A DNA stretch of 64,000 nucleotides from Brachypodius melanocephalos (taxonomy: Eukaryota > Chordata > Aves > Passeriformes > Pycnonotidae): positions 24,458,215 to 24,522,214 of the forward strand of contig VZSR01000520.1 of NCBI GenBank assembly GCA_013398615.1. Reading direction: 5' to 3'. The position numbers and the translations under genes were made by a program. Position 1 is the stretch's first letter. The number at the start of each line of letters is the position of its first letter. A model generated the notes under the pieces. The model did not search any database, was not told the DNA's origin, and saw only the letters and a list, made by a program, of their open reading frames with translations. Below, in pieces: positions 11,646 to 25,940 of the stretch.

Positions 11646-14600
11646 CAGGAAACCATAATAGATTTAAAATCTTGAAACAAATGTAATATATACAAATGGT
11701 TTCTTCTAAATGCATCTATTTAAATACTATTTAATAGCACATAGGATCATAGGTCAAACCTGGCAGAATTTTGTCTCTGCTGGGAGTTTTCTGAAAAATT
11801 TTAACATTTACAGAGGTACCCATATCCAAGCAATTGACAGATAGTGAATTCACATCAGTGTTTTACTTCAGATCAGGGATGCAATTCTGAAGTGATACTC
11901 ACCACGCCCCTGTACCATGATTCACTTCACATCGTGGAGCAGTCCTGGAGCATTTGAACTCCTTTTGGATGAAACTAAAGCACAAAGTTCCTGGAGTGTC
12001 CACTGATGCACTCCAGCTACCAAGGACTATTGTTCATTCCATGGGACCAGATTAGATTTTGTGTGAAGTAAAGCCCTCTGAAATGCTGATAGCATAAATA
12101 GAGAGCCCTCCAGCAGCCCCTTGTTTTGTTCTACAGACCCTGCCTATTGGGGTACCCTATTTGGAAAAACATGAGCAAAATATTCTGCTAAGAGTTACAA
12201 TATATGACTGGAAGTAGCATCCAGTTCTCTGTGTTTCTTCCATTAAAATTTTCAGAGGAAGACGAGGAAGTTTGATGATAAAATCCCACTGATGTTTAGC
12301 AGCACTTAGATTTTTAACATTGCTTGCCTTCATCTCACTCATTAGGCATACGAGCATTGAAAGTACCCCTTAGTTTTTCAGCTTGATCTTCAGAGAAATA
12401 AGCATCTAACTTAGTGTGATTTGCTTCATTTTACCTGTCTTTATAACATTGTCCATTTATTTACAACTGCTCTTTATCTACTGTATAAATTCCACTTTGA
12501 TATGAGGTACATTTAGCATCAAGAAAATCTTCATGGGATTTGGTTGTCTCTTAATCTCTTTAAAATAGAGAAGCAGAGTTTAGTATTTTTAATATTTTAT
12601 AATTTTTACTGTTGTAAAATGATCAATACTTCCATCTTTTTTGTTTTATTTTACAGGGCTGTTTTTACACAACATCAAAGACAGGTTAAATAAAATAGCA
12701 ATTCCTTAAACACACTCTTTGGAATAGGAAAAGGCTTGCTGACAGAGCATTCTGGCTGATAGTGAAGGCTGTGGGAGTTGGTAGTCAATGACTGTGCTCT
12801 TGAAACAACTTTGCAGGGTGAAAAAGGTGGCAAAAAATAAAAACAGCCCAGATTTTGAATTTTAATAGTGTTTACCCAGCTGCAATTGGGAAAGCACCAT
12901 ATTTCATGTGGTGTTCCATTAGGGAGGGTTACAGTTTGTATTGGTATCATCTTTTGTATTTCTCTGCAGCAACAACATTCGCTATTGAACATGACATGAT
13001 TTTTCACTTTCTGGTTTGGCAGTGGTTGAGTTAAAATAGTGGTTTACTTTTGTCTCTGGCACACAAGAAAATGCTACAATTTCTACCTTAGCAAAGTAAC
13101 CCCAAGAAGGAATTATAAATTGGCCAGGCTCAGAATACGGGTGAATGATTAGATTCCAGTGTTTCCTGCTGAGTGGTGCATGCTTGTTTTGCAATACGAT
13201 TTTGAGTCAGAGATTCAAACAGAACGTGCAAATCCTATTCAGTCTCTCAGCATTTTTGATCTGTTTTTATTGATTTTTCATCAGTGCAAATCTGGTGCTG
13301 TCCATATATTTTGGAAACCTTAGAGTAGAATGTTGCAGAATAGGATTTTTAATTAAAATTATATTCAGTTCATCAAAAGGCTTTACTGTTTTATAGGAGG
13401 ATGCAGCATTGTCCTGGTTTTACTGTATTCATACAATCGTATTCTCCAAGGAAAAAGATTCTCTTTCCATAAAGCAAAGACAGAGTAATAAGATATTATA
13501 GATTTTGTGTCCACCCTTCACCAAAGACTTACCCTGTGTACATTTGTTCCATGTACAGGTAAACAGCATTTGTTAAATGTAAAGGGTTGTGGTTTTTTCC
13601 AAGTTTTCATCATTTCTACATATTATAGTATTACGTAATAGCAGGATTTTTGCATTTTAATTTTTGGGGAATGTGTTAAAGGTTTTTATAGGCTTGAAAT
13701 TGACTTTAGGGGGAAAATGGCTTGATTTTTTCATCCTATTACCTTTCTTTCTGTTAATTTTTCTCCCAGGTCTGCTGAGTAGCATGCAATGACATTGTAA
13801 GCAGGATGTATTTGCTCACATCAGTGCCTTGTTAATGCTGTTCATTAATCTAGAACCATGAGCTTCTTCAGAGATGGTTAGATATTCCATATTTCCGTAG
13901 GGTTTGAGGGAAGAGTGACAGCTTACTTACAGCGTCAGAAACCAGATCTCATTGCATTGTCATGTCATTTTTAATACTGATAAAATAGCAGAGGCTGCAT
14001 GTGTACTCACAGCCTGCAAATGGTACAGCAGCACATTCCAAAATAAGTCATCCCATCAGCTTTTTGTAGACCAAGGCTTAGATTGTTTTAAATAGGACTA
14101 TTAGTAAATTAGTGCATGAAAAACCTGCACGATAAGAAAATGAGTTTTCTTATAACACAGGTCATGTTCTCTTAGTCTGCTAATTTCTGTGTTCACTTTT
14201 TAAGTACTGCTTTATATTATTGGAGTATTGGTAGTGCCTTGAGGCACTATGATGATCACTATCTCATAAGGCCCATAAAATGTTCTGATCAATGTTCAAG
14301 CAGCTAACAAAGGCAAACGTGTCCATCTTCCTGGTCTATATCAAAAACTTCATTTCTTTAAGATCCCTTCATACTTAAAGAGAACTAGTCATCATAAGTT
14401 GATCATTTTATCTGCTGTGTTGGAATTTACAGTAATTTAATATTAAAAATGCTAGTGACATTATTTTACTCACATTTTATAAAGAAATTTGCATATCCCA
14501 GTGTGAGATTCTTTCAGTATCTAGTTTCCAAGATGTAGTTTTTCCAATATATAATTTTCAATATATTAATCAATTCAGTCTTTTTAATTTTGTTTATTGT

Positions 14601-16899
14601 TGGAAATTTGAATGTAGATATCCTGTTCTTTCAAAAAAAACCGCTTCCTTTCATGGCATTATCTTTTCTACTTCAACCAAATTGGGAACACTACCCAATT
14701 AATATTTGTCATTCTGTTTTCTGGCAGACCTTAGCCTACCTTTAAGATTGACTGGAATTACTGCAATGTAAAACTACTAGTGAGAGCTGCTGTAACTGGG
14801 CAGACCAGCACTCAGAGCTCCCACAGCCCATAACTGTGATCTTCTCAGGTTTTTAGGTAACAAACTATTAAAATTATAGATCTGAATGTTAATACTATTT
14901 AATCTGCAGACCAGACAAAATGTGATAAAATAAATATAAAAACCTTCAAGTGTTTAAAAGTGGCATTGCCAACCATACTGTTCCAGATTGGGAAGGCAGT
15001 GCTGAGCTAGATCTTCAAGGAAAGTGAATCAATAGACCACTATGGTATTCAGTAGTGCCATATTTATTCATTCCTCCTATAGCCCAAGCTGGTAGTTCAT
15101 TGACAAAAACTCTGCACTTGCTACAGATAAATACACAATCAAAGATGCTTCTGTGCTTTTTGTACTTTTCGAGGGGAGAATATTAACTGCATTTTACACA
15201 ATACATTAGGAAAAATTAAGCATTTAAAATATCAGAAAGACTTCTTTTAAAAGGAAACTAGCTCATATTCAAATTGGTGTCCTAGTCAAATGAGTATGAA
15301 TTTTTTGTATTGTGTTATGTATATCTATAATAACAGCAATATGGAAATTGTGTTCAGTGAATTTCACAGTGGGGGCTGTAATTGTGCTCACTTAGATCCC
15401 TGTTCTGGCACTGAGACCTGTGTGTGGCTCCCATTAACAGTGATAGGAGTAACACATGCCTTTTGATGGCAGAATGGATTCTTCCTCTGGGTGTTACCAT
15501 ATTGCCATCCCTGCTGTGATAATAGCAATGTCATATTGCCATGATAACAGATGCACCACTGGAGCTAAAGTAAGATTCTCAGAACCAGAACTATGTGAGG
15601 AGAAGCAGGAATACCTTGGGGTAGCAACTGAAAGTGGTGTGGCTGTAGAGGACAAAAGGTGTAAACACTTGGGACAACCAGGCAGATCTGCAAGCCAGTG
15701 GTCCTTTCTAGGCTTTTCTTGGAGGTGGTGACCAAGTCATGTGTGGCAAACCCATCTCTGGTTCACTGTGCAGAGACCACTGTGCTTAGCTTTTTTGGAA
15801 GTTTGGGCGTCACTGGAAGGAATAAGTGCAGACAGAGGCTTTGTCACATTTGACATCCTGACTCTGGCTCATCAACATGCAGGATAAAGTGTACCTGCAC
15901 CTTTTCTGTGTCTCAGAGGAGCACACTGAGCAGGGATCAGGCTGCTGCCCTGCTTTCAGGGAGAAAGAAGCTCTCTCCTAGCACAGAGCCCCAGGTGCAT
16001 GCCCTGAGCTGCTCTCCCAGGATTCCATAGAAATGCCATGGAGGCTTTTAGAGCTCCAAGTGGGCATGTCCCTTTGGAAAGTATCACTAGCAAGTGAGGG
16101 TCTTGAAATCATCCTTGTTTATCTATCCCTAGAAGTACAGTGATAAAGGAAAGAAAAACTTTAAAATAGCAAAGCAGCTTTTATGTACTTAACCCACCCT
16201 GATGCTCAACATTTTCATTCAAGTTTAGACAGTTCTACTGACTTTAGACAACCCTATATCTAGGAGTGGGCTTCAGTCTGTTTTGCAGCAGTTGATGTAT
16301 GTTCTGTTGGCCTCTTGAGCTCGAGACCAACTTGGCTGGTTCTTTGTTTCAGTTTTGCTTACCTGAAGCCCTCTTCTGCTGTGTAAAGGCATTGTCTGAC
16401 TTCCTGTTGTCTCGTAGAGAGCTTTTGCAGGGTTTAACCCTGTGAGCTGTGTAGAAGCTGGCATAATAGCAGTCAGATACAAAAAGGTGTATATAATAGG
16501 CATTAAAATATTACTTAGAGGTAAAGCATTCTTCATATACTTGCTGCATCCTATTCATAAAATCCTCAGAATACCTGTGGTCTGTTTCTCATTTTGCCAT
16601 GCACAAGTTGCCACACAATCAAACATGAGATTTATGTGTCTGTGATTGCCACAGGTAAAATAGCATTCCTAATAAAGTCTGTGCTCATGTCAGATATATA
16701 AAAATCCTTCAGTCTCTGAATATACCTGTTTATAATAGGGTTTCTTGGTGCCTCCTTTCTTTAGATTTCTAGCAAGATCTTATTTACCACAGCATGTTAT
16801 GGAACTTGTTTTGGAAAGATATTTGAATGCTGTATACAGTCTGAAAGCATATTTAAAGCTGTTGCTTTCGATTTTTCTTTTAATTCCTTGATACCACTG

Positions 16900-17130
16900 C
16901 TAATGTAAAGGACATGGATTGAAGAGAGGATCTTCTTTTCCTAGGCAATGTGTTATTGATGAGCTGGCATTTGCCCTGTGGCTCTCCCCCAGGATTGCTT
17001 ACATCTATTACTCACACACATCGATTGGTTAATTTGATAATTCTATCACCAATCAGCTTGTGTCTGACCTTTTGCCATGGCAATGATGGCAGAGTCTTCA
17101 TTTTTACATCGCATACCTGCTAGATTGACC
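16900..17130. promoter_or_regulatory. Candidate conserved enhancer with CCAAT pair and X-box
   Basis: Within about 60 bp there is an ATTGG (17024-17028), a CCAAT (17049-17053) forming an inverted repeat GATTGGT/ACCAATC, and a perfect 12-bp palindrome TTGCCATGGCAA (72-83 bp into the 17001 block, i.e. 17072-17083), the core of an RFX X-box. X-box plus CCAAT (NF-Y) pairing is a known cooperative arrangement. The dense, non-repetitive sequence around it looks constrained, but conservation is inferred. Confidence 0.4.
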
Positions 17131-19067
17131 TTTCTGAGGAGAATGTCAAGACATCCCTTGATCTTAACCTGTCACTAAATTTGTTAGAATTATACTGTCC
17201 CTTAACCTTGATCTGTTGTATTTGTAACGTTCAGGACATGCAATTTGTGTGGAAATATTCTTACATAACTTTTGCCAGTCAAAGAATAACGCTTTCATAA
17301 TTAATATTCCCACTTCCCAATAGGAAAGTGTATGTTTAGAAAGTTTTCATGTCTGTTTTCCTTCCATTCATCTGTGCAGCTCTCTCTGCATCATAAGCTA
17401 GTCACTAAGAAGTACTTTCCCTTTCTGTGACCACTGAAATTAGAGGATTTTTTTTTTATCCCTATCTTCTGGAGATTGGGGAACTAAACATGGTTTGTTC
17501 AACTACCCCATTAAGTAAGAACTGTGCTGTAGGAAATTTATAGGACCCCAAATAAAATCTTGCATCCAAGTTGACGGGCATTGATTGCTTTTGCCATCCT
17601 CTGATAAATTTCTTTCCACCTCCACATGTGCCTGAAAATACCTGGAGCTAATGCAAATTCACAGGGTTTCTACAGATCAACCAAATTACACTTTTAATGC
17701 CTACTAGTCTTAATACTGCAAAAGAAGAGCACCATGCTATTCTGTTCAGGATATTGTGTATGTTCTGAGAAAAAAAACCATAGTCATGTTTACAATATGT
17801 CTTCTAGTAAAAAATCTGAAATTTGTAATACATTAACTTTATCACAGAGTACAGAGAATAAAATTTGCAGTTTCCTTTTGTTAAGATATTTGCAACACCT
17901 CTCTGCATTTGAAAGTCAGGCCCTCTCCTCCCTTTGCCTTTACCCAAAGTTGTCCTGTTTTCTCCTTGGCAGACAATTCAAGGGCATCACTTGGTGACTC
18001 TGGACATGTTAATTTAGTGCTCAGCTCAGATGAAGGGAGAATACAAAGAAATATGCCTTGGTTTCCTTCCTATGTTTTCTGAAAATATATGCATGGATGT
18101 AATTCAGTTATTTATAAGGGAGGTAGCTTGGGCCATTCTATGGATAAAGGTTTTCCTTTATGTAGAAGGCAGTTGATAAAGAGGATGTAATTCCTGGTTT
18201 TCATGAGCCTGAGTAAAACTGAGAAAATGCTATTCCAATGAAATTTTATAAAATCTTTAATGTGTTCAGAAGATGGGACTTCCATATGAAACTTAAGCCT
18301 GAAGAAAATTTGAATGGGCAAGGTAGAGGGGCTGTTTTGGTACTAGGAAAATAAATCTTCCATTTGAAACTGAAACTATGTCGGTATATGGTTTTTAACT
18401 GAGATTGATATCTTGTGTTGTATTTATTTCAAGAAACAAGTCTCAAATGATTTGAAGAAATGAAAGCAATGATTTTGCCTGAGCAATAACTGTTGCATCA
18501 TTATGTTTAGCCAAATACTCTCTTTTTTTAGTACAAGAGATCAGCATTCAAACTAAGCTACAATCTAGCTTTCGGTAGTCACTGGGCCTCACATTAAATA
18601 GATTGTTTTATTCCAGTTAGTGCACAGTAATCATGCTGCACAAAACCAAGTGGAGAGTTTATAAACCAGAGGTTTTATGATATATTGGTCTGGATTCTTT
18701 ACAAGGTAGGATTTGAGCTAACAAGGGAGGTAAAGCAAGCTACAGCCATTTCACATTTGGCTCCTGTGTAGTGATATATTTTGCATGTTGTCCTTTCAGT
18801 AAGCCTAAAAGGTGACATGAGGATCATGCATAACCTGACTGTGGGTGTTGTTTTCTTTGGGGGCAAGGAGAGGAGGTGGGTGGTTTAAATTATTCAGTGT
18901 AATTATTACAGAAGTGCAAGCAGTTTATAAATTTTCTTGTTTATTTCTGGGAGGTGTGGTATTCGCATGATGCATGCCATTCATCTGTTCATATCATCTT
19001 GTACTCCCCTTTGTGTTTGCAGTGTAGTTTTTGAGTTAATTTGAATTTTGTGGCTGATATAATTGGC

Positions 19068-19081
19068 ATATATATATATAT
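19068..19081. repeat. (AT)n microsatellite, short
   Basis: Alternating A/T run of about 14 bases. Confidence 0.9.
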
Positions 19082-20139
19082 TGTTCATTACTACTGTTAA
19101 GCGTGATTCAACCAGATACCAGTCCTAACCCAGCATCTGCACACAACCTTGCAATTTATTTTTGAGCCTCAGAATTCTTAATCCAGCACTGTTTTTAATC
19201 TAGGAAAAAGCTATATCTTTTAGAAGTTGATGCAGAGTGGCTTTTTAATGAGAGCAGTTTTTGCTAAAAGTGAAGATGAGACTCCTAAACTCATTTCACT
19301 TGTAATTTAAACCAAATTCCAGTCTAAGCCTCCAGAAGTGAAAGGTTACTGCATTAGCCACCTATACCCTTTGTGTTCACATAAAATTGAACTAAAACTA
19401 AATCTCAATTTCAAATGGCCTGGAACATGCCCCTTGTTAATTAGTAACAACATAGAAAGTAAGAACTAAGAGTAAGAAAATTTGTATTTAAAAATTGAAG
19501 GATTAAAGTGTTATCTTTCTCTTTGGTTTATAGTAATAGAAACAATCTTCATTGGCTTGAGAGTCTAATGTTGGCTGAACTTCTGAAAAAGATGGTTAAA
19601 AATATTATTTTTAATGTTCACAATGAGACTGCAGACAGCAACTTCTTTAAAAGTTCAAATTATAAGATTGTACATAGTTAGATAAGAAAAGAAAAGAGCA
19701 TGTAGATGGAGCAAGAAAGAGTCACTGGCACACTGAATACAAACTGTCATTGAGGTGATAGTGGAAAAGTATTGCCCTGCTGGTTGAAAAATGGGATTTA
19801 ATGCTCAAAGCCACAGGCTGAAACCATTATTCACAACTGGTGCTCACTTTTTGATCCCAGAGAGTAATAGATTTCTCTATAAACTGATGACTGTAGTTCA
19901 TATAATTCTTATTTTATACCCATTAGAAAACTGACGGAGAAAAAAATTTCTTTCTTCTCAGCTGCCATAAACCTATTTGCTTCCCTGCCATTAGATCAGG
20001 TTCCTGACTACTTCCCTTCTGCCTTGGTTCCCTCCATCCCTCCTGCCCCCAGCACAGTAGTCAGAGCTTTCATTGTTTCCTCATCTTCTCTCCAAAGCAG
20101 GATTTCATCAATCATGGTGGTAGTAGTCTGCTCTTGTAA

Positions 20140-20345
20140 TCAAGGCTAAGATCCATCAAGTGTCGTCGCTGCAGCAGCTCCTTTCAAGCTCCAGAGCAGC
20201 TCGGGTTTCTGGGCCTTTTCCGGGGTTCAGTGCCCTTGTGGCAGCAGTGGCTTGGTGGCTGAAAATATCTTCAGCTCCTTCTTAAAAGGCGATTTGCAAT
20301 TCCCATGGAAACGTGGTCACAGCAGCCATTGTGTGAGAAATCACT
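20140..20345. promoter_or_regulatory. Candidate regulatory segment, GC-rich, with X-box-like site
   Basis: A locally GC-richer stretch with several CpGs near 20163-20170 and 20202-20222. ATTCCCATGGAAAC at 20299-20312 is, on the minus strand, a near-full RFX X-box (GTTTCCATGGGAAT). CCATTGTG (20326-20333) is a SOX-like word. No repeat was recognised. Confidence 0.35.
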
Positions 20346-23300
20346 CAGGCTCCATACAGTGCCATGATGTCTTATTGATCCATGAGCACTGTGGAAAAAA
20401 GGATGTAAGGAAGGAAGGAAAGAGGAGAAATTGTCAGTGACATATGTGCATATGAAAAGAGCAAGGGAGGAAGGTGGAAACATGAGGGTTTGCAGCAGCC
20501 AGAATCTTCCTGTGCTGGCATTCAGACGAGCAAACGAAATGTTGGTGACTCCAACAAACCCTGTATATGGGCACAGACACTGCAGAGTGTTTTGATGGGT
20601 CTGAGGCTGCCTCTTGGACCATCATTTTAAAGGTTGCTAAAACACAGGTGGCTTTGTATAACCAACTCAAAATTGCATTAAATGAACAAACTCTTAGATT
20701 CTTACTCCTTTCTTTACTGTTTGTTTTTTTTTCTTTCTTTCCCTTTCAAACTGCAAGGATATTTCCTTAGAAAACACTGGAGTTAAGCCTACTGCTAACT
20801 CATAAGGTAAAATAACATATGAGTTATTAAAAGGTCTTTTCGCAGAAGTGGGATTAATTTCCATATCCCTTAGGAATTCCTGCACATGCTGTTATCACAG
20901 AAATGGCATTTTGGTGGGTGGGTTAAAAATTAGTTAATAAAATTGAATTTAAAAATGATTGGGCTGTAGTTCAGGAGAGCTAGCCAACACACTGTAGAAA
21001 AATAAAGTCCCCCCAAAAGAAAAAGCAAAATCTGTAGTCTGTTTTTCATCTGAAGATATTATTTAATCCATTTTTGTACTAAACATTGATAGCTGAACAT
21101 GCATCAAAATAAATTCTGATTTAGTCTTGACCTCAAGTAATGATGTGTACCTGAATTGTTCCCATTTAAATAGCAAAGGAAAAAGCACAGAAGAAAATTA
21201 CATTTTCTGCAATAAGTATCTTATTGCAGTGAGGTTTTCATTCATTGTTAATTACAGAAAGGGTGTGAAGGGCTACTGTAATTCTAACTATATTCTTTAA
21301 TGTCAGTATAGGACTTTCTTTAAATCCTTTTGTGTGTATGTCTTTCATGTAATTTTCAGACCATTTATTTCTAAATATATATGCATTCTACAGTATCTGG
21401 AATATGCTGTGCTAATATAAACATCACCTATCTTCTACAGGTACTATTATTTATTTATATACCTTATTATTAATTCCCCTATAAGCAAAAATTACCACCA
21501 ACTTCTTGAAAGGGAGATAACTTAAGCATCTTTCTGGAGCATTGGAGACTTTTAAAGGACTCCGTTAGGGGCTATGTTATTTCTTGGGACACCACTCTAC
21601 TGTAATAACAGAACAGTTCACTCAAAATTGTAGGACTGCGGTGCACAAGGCAATATTTTCAAACACTGTGTCAGTTGGAATGTGAGAGAACATCAAGCCA
21701 TTTGTTCTCTATGATTTGTTTTCCCCCAGTGGCCCTAGTAAATAAATACTTGTGCAACAGCAAACAGAGAAAGATATTGAGATTGCTATCTTTCATGACG
21801 ATTAAAATGACAGCGGGTTGAAGAGAAGACAAATAAAGCTTGAGGATTTGGTGTATGTTCTTTTGCAGCTGGTGAGACACAAAAACTTCCTTAGCATTTT
21901 TGGTCCTTTGATGATGTGTAGTGTCTGTGGATCCTCCCATTTTCTCCTGTCATTGCATTGCAGTTCTATTTTTTGTCGAAAGAAACCAAACATTTCTGTC
22001 CTTTTTTATTGCATTCCAGGTGGTAACAGGGTCTTTCAAGCCTTCTTCTTTTCCTAGGTTTCTATTTCAGTTCATGTCATAGCAGACTATTATTCCCATG
22101 CTGATGGTGTGCTTGAACTATATTAAATGCTGTTTCTTTGTGATTTTATGAGAAAAACCACAATTGTCCAATTCAATTTTGCAAACTCATTCCCTATCAA
22201 TGACCTTTCGTGTCCAGCAAACACCAGTAATGCCTCTTCTTTTCAACATTCTGTTTGTCGCACACCCTGTTCTGTATTATTATACTGATAAAACCTTTCT
22301 CTCCTGAACACAAACTCAGACACTAGAATTAGAAAATAGGAATATATCAATCTGTTTCTATGCTACTACACTTTATAATTAAGTTGTATCCCATTTGTTT
22401 GTAAGGTGGGAACAGTATAAACGCCAGCACATTTTCCTCTATTTCCACTGCCCAAGCTGAACATGATATTTCCAGATGGATGACACAGAAAAGTTAATAA
22501 AAATTATGCTGGTTATCCTAGGAGCATCGTTCTTACCACTACCACTGCCAGATCTTTGTATGGATTAAACGGAAGCAAGCAGAAATTGTTCTTTTGGAAT
22601 TGTTTCAAATTAGGACTTCCAGTACTAGCTCTTGTTACCCCTGAAGTACTTTACCAGTCCCTAGACACCACCCAACTCCTACTAAAACTGAGAACTCCCA
22701 ACTATATTGGAGTATTTTCACCAAAAAATTCCTACCAATTTCTGTAGTTAGCTTCTCCCTTTCTCCAATTCCTTCCATATATGAACGGTCTTCCGACACT
22801 CCATTTTTCACTCAGGGTTATCATCTTTCCCATATTTCTTTGGTCCATGTCCCATAAAGAGCAATCACCAACTAGGCAGATCTGCAAAATTTTATCCCAA
22901 AGCTGCCATTGAGTCACAGAACTTTATGGTCACAATAAATTGTTTGCAAAGTTGTGCATTATTTGATATTCAGGATTATCATATAATTGAGTTTCTCAGT
23001 TGAAAATTTAGATGTTCTTCACATTGAAATCATAGGATCCGTGAACCTTCCTGCTGTGGGCTGAGATATCTTTGCCCTTTCTCCCTATAAAGTGGCTCTA
23101 CTGTTTGCTGTGAGAGAGGTGAAGTGACTTGAAGATCATCTCAGCAGCTCGGAGTTTAGATCAGCCTAAGGACAGGCAGGAGCCAAACCTGTAGTTCCCA
23201 CTAATCTGTGTGAAACCACAATTCCTTCTGCTACGGGACCAGTGCCACAATCCAGGCTCAGCAGACTCATTCCTTGTGGTTCTAGGGTAGCATTGCTCTG

Positions 23301-23985
23301 CCAGTTCACTTGGTCTTTCTCAGATTTCCTCTAAAACTTTCCTGCTGAGAGGATGGCATGTCAATGAAATGAGTCAAAAAGGAGCAAAGTTAAGAAAAAC
23401 AACTCTAAAAGGTTCAAAAAAGTACCATTTGAGGGCAGGAGCAACTTAAAAAATGTCTTCAGGTTGCATTGGAAGCAACCAATGTTCGATAAATGTTAGA
23501 AAGAATATTTAATTACAATAAGCATCCTGCCCATTTTCCTATATACCTTTCTTCTTTTATGAATAAGTGAATGAATGTAAGAAACAATGAATGTTTCTTT
23601 CCATCGGGTAGAAAAATGAGGCTAAAATGATTTTTTTATTTCAACCCTTGGTTTATCATGGAAAATTTTACTGAAATTTCCATTAAGTCTTCCTGGCCTT
23701 TAATACACACAGTATTGTTATAGGTATTGCTGTAAAAGGGAAAATTTTATACTCAGTTTTGCCATCTGTTTTAAACTGCACGGCAGCACAATATTTGCAA
23801 TAAGCTTGCTTCATTAAATAACCTAGTTGCCCCTACTTGGTAAATACAATCAGTTCTGGTTTTCTGGTCATGAGATACTAGATGACTCCTATGTGTCTGG
23901 TTATAAGTATAAAAGGCTAGGGCTTGAACTTCTTCATTTAATAGTTAAGGGTGATATATGACCAAGCACCCACATCCTGATGACA

Positions 23986-24016
23986 AGAGGGAGAGAGAGA
24001 GATGGAAAGGAGAGGG
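23986..24016 (+). repeat. (GA)n-rich purine tract
   Basis: AGAGGGAGAGAGAGAGATGG and a further GGAAAGGAGAGGG: an imperfect GA microsatellite. Confidence 0.85.
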
Positions 24017-25940
24017 ACTGTGTGAATCCTTGATAGGCTGGGGAATGTTTAATTTCTGAGTAAAATGAATCCAAAAAAATTGTGAATCCCACAATTTGCA
24101 CACAGGCTTTCTTGTTCTCCCAAAAAGTAGAAATATTTTTGAGTAGGCTTATTATTCCAAAGAGGTTGGAAGAGCAAGTCTATTGAATGAGAATTTTCTT
24201 GGTGATCTAATTCATCTGTTGCTTTCAGATGATCTCACTAGATTATGATAGAGAAGATGCATATCAATACTTTAGGAGTAAAATGAAGTACATCACCCTA
24301 CCTACAATATAACTTTCAAAGCACCCCTGAAGTCCCAAAATAAAATATGAACATGTATGAAACTCTAGAAAAAAATCCTGAGTTTTCTTCAGAAGAGGCT
24401 CTGTTTATTGATTTTGTTACTGTTGTATTCCAAAGTTGAAGTTAAGCTTCCAATTATGGACATGACATCTTAATGAAGTTGGCAATGAAACTGTTGCTAA
24501 GACCATTGACTCAGGATTTCAATTCAGATGTTTACATGAACTTTCAAAGATATGCTTCTCAGCCCATCTTTTCCATTTACTTGCTCCCAGCATGTCTGTT
24601 GGTCTCTTTTCTTATTCTAACAGGCCAGAGCTAGGACAGCCTGGACTTGGGACTAACCTCACAATGAATTTTCTTGTGTTTAGTAGGTGAGTAGATACCT
24701 CTTCCTATTAGTAGTCAGGGTTGAGAAGGTAGGGCTTGTGCTTTCTACAAGCTTCACTTCTTATGTATGTTCATTATGCTCATTTATGTTCATATGTTCA
24801 ATTTTTTTTGGTAGCTGGTTTAGGTTTGTTTTTTGTCTTTTCATTAAATAAATATTAGTGCACTTTCAAAACTAAAGAGGTTTTTCTTTTGAAAATGCTC
24901 TGCATCCTTTTAAACTCCATATACTCTGTATTTTAAGCCAATGACCTGTAAGTGCTTTTCTCTTCATGATGAATAGGGGATCAGACCACGAGGTGTTTCA
25001 TTCAATGTGAAGGACATCCTGGTCTGTTGATGAGAGCACCTAAATGTGTAGAAAGTGGAGTTGAACCAAACTGTTCATCCTCTCAGCTTTGCCGAAGTTT
25101 TTTTCTGAGCTGGCTACAGAAAGTCTATTGTCACTTCTGGGTGTAGAACATCAAACAGATATGAGGGATATTACTTATTTTACTGGCATAGTAGTAGGCA
25201 TATAGATAAAAATATTTATTTATAATTTTTGATACAGACAAAGATATAACTCTTGTCTGTTCATATCTATGTACAGAAATGGGAGAAATTTCTTTTGACT
25301 TCATATTTCATGTTCTGAATTTTTGTATTGTGAATTGAGGCCTTCAAATTCAGTGTGCTGCTTTCCATGTAATTTAATCATTGGCTATTTCAGCCCGCTG
25401 CTTTATTTGAGAAAAGCCCCATGTACCAAATTATTTGTGTTGTAAATAACATAATCTGCGCTCATCAGTTTGATCACTTTTGCTTCTTTCAATAGGTTTG
25501 ATTGGATTCGGTCTCTGGACATTTAAAAACTGCCAGATAATCAATAGGGAAGCTGAAATACTGAATGAGATTGATGAGAAAAGATCCTTGGTAATAAAAT
25601 ATTGGTAATGTTCCCTTTTAGGCACTGTATATGAGACTTGCTCTGTGAACGCTGTGATATGTCTGCTGCTGGTCATGTAGGGAACCTGTTTGTAGAAGCA
25701 CTCTTCAGTAGTGGCCAACCTTGTGTTATTTACCTGTCACAATGAACAGGAAATGAGCACTGCAGGTGGTTCTCCATGTCAGTCATTCCTTCTGCTCAGT
25801 AGAGCCTGCCCAAGTGTGTGAAAATGCTATCTTTACAGTCATGTCTATAGAAAGAAGGTAATTTGGGCAATTACCATTATAAAATGTCAAATAGTCGTCT
25901 CTCTACGATGACCTACATGCTGTCCCTGTTGTTATCATCA

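Larger units (their letters stand above)
8600..16900. other. Intronic sequence, no gene seen
   Basis: Contains two small tandem duplications, a MIR-like relic, and around 15360-16080 a somewhat GC-richer stretch without recognisable identity. Within it, ATTGCCATGATAAC (15535-15548) is a weak X-box-like word. Open frames at 10794-11042 and 15456-15731 show no known domain and no flanking splice pattern. Confidence 0.7.
17130..25940. other. Intronic sequence, no gene seen
   Basis: Unique AT-rich intron apart from the X-box segment at 20.1-20.35 kb, a short AT repeat (19068) and a GA tract (23986). The stretch 23080-23290 is GC-richer but not identified. The region 24770-24805 repeats the word TATGTTCAT loosely. 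Confidence 0.7.

Noticed and set aside
15456..15731. 91-codon open frame in a GC-richer stretch
   Set aside because: No domain recognised and no start or splice context; GC content explains the lack of stops.
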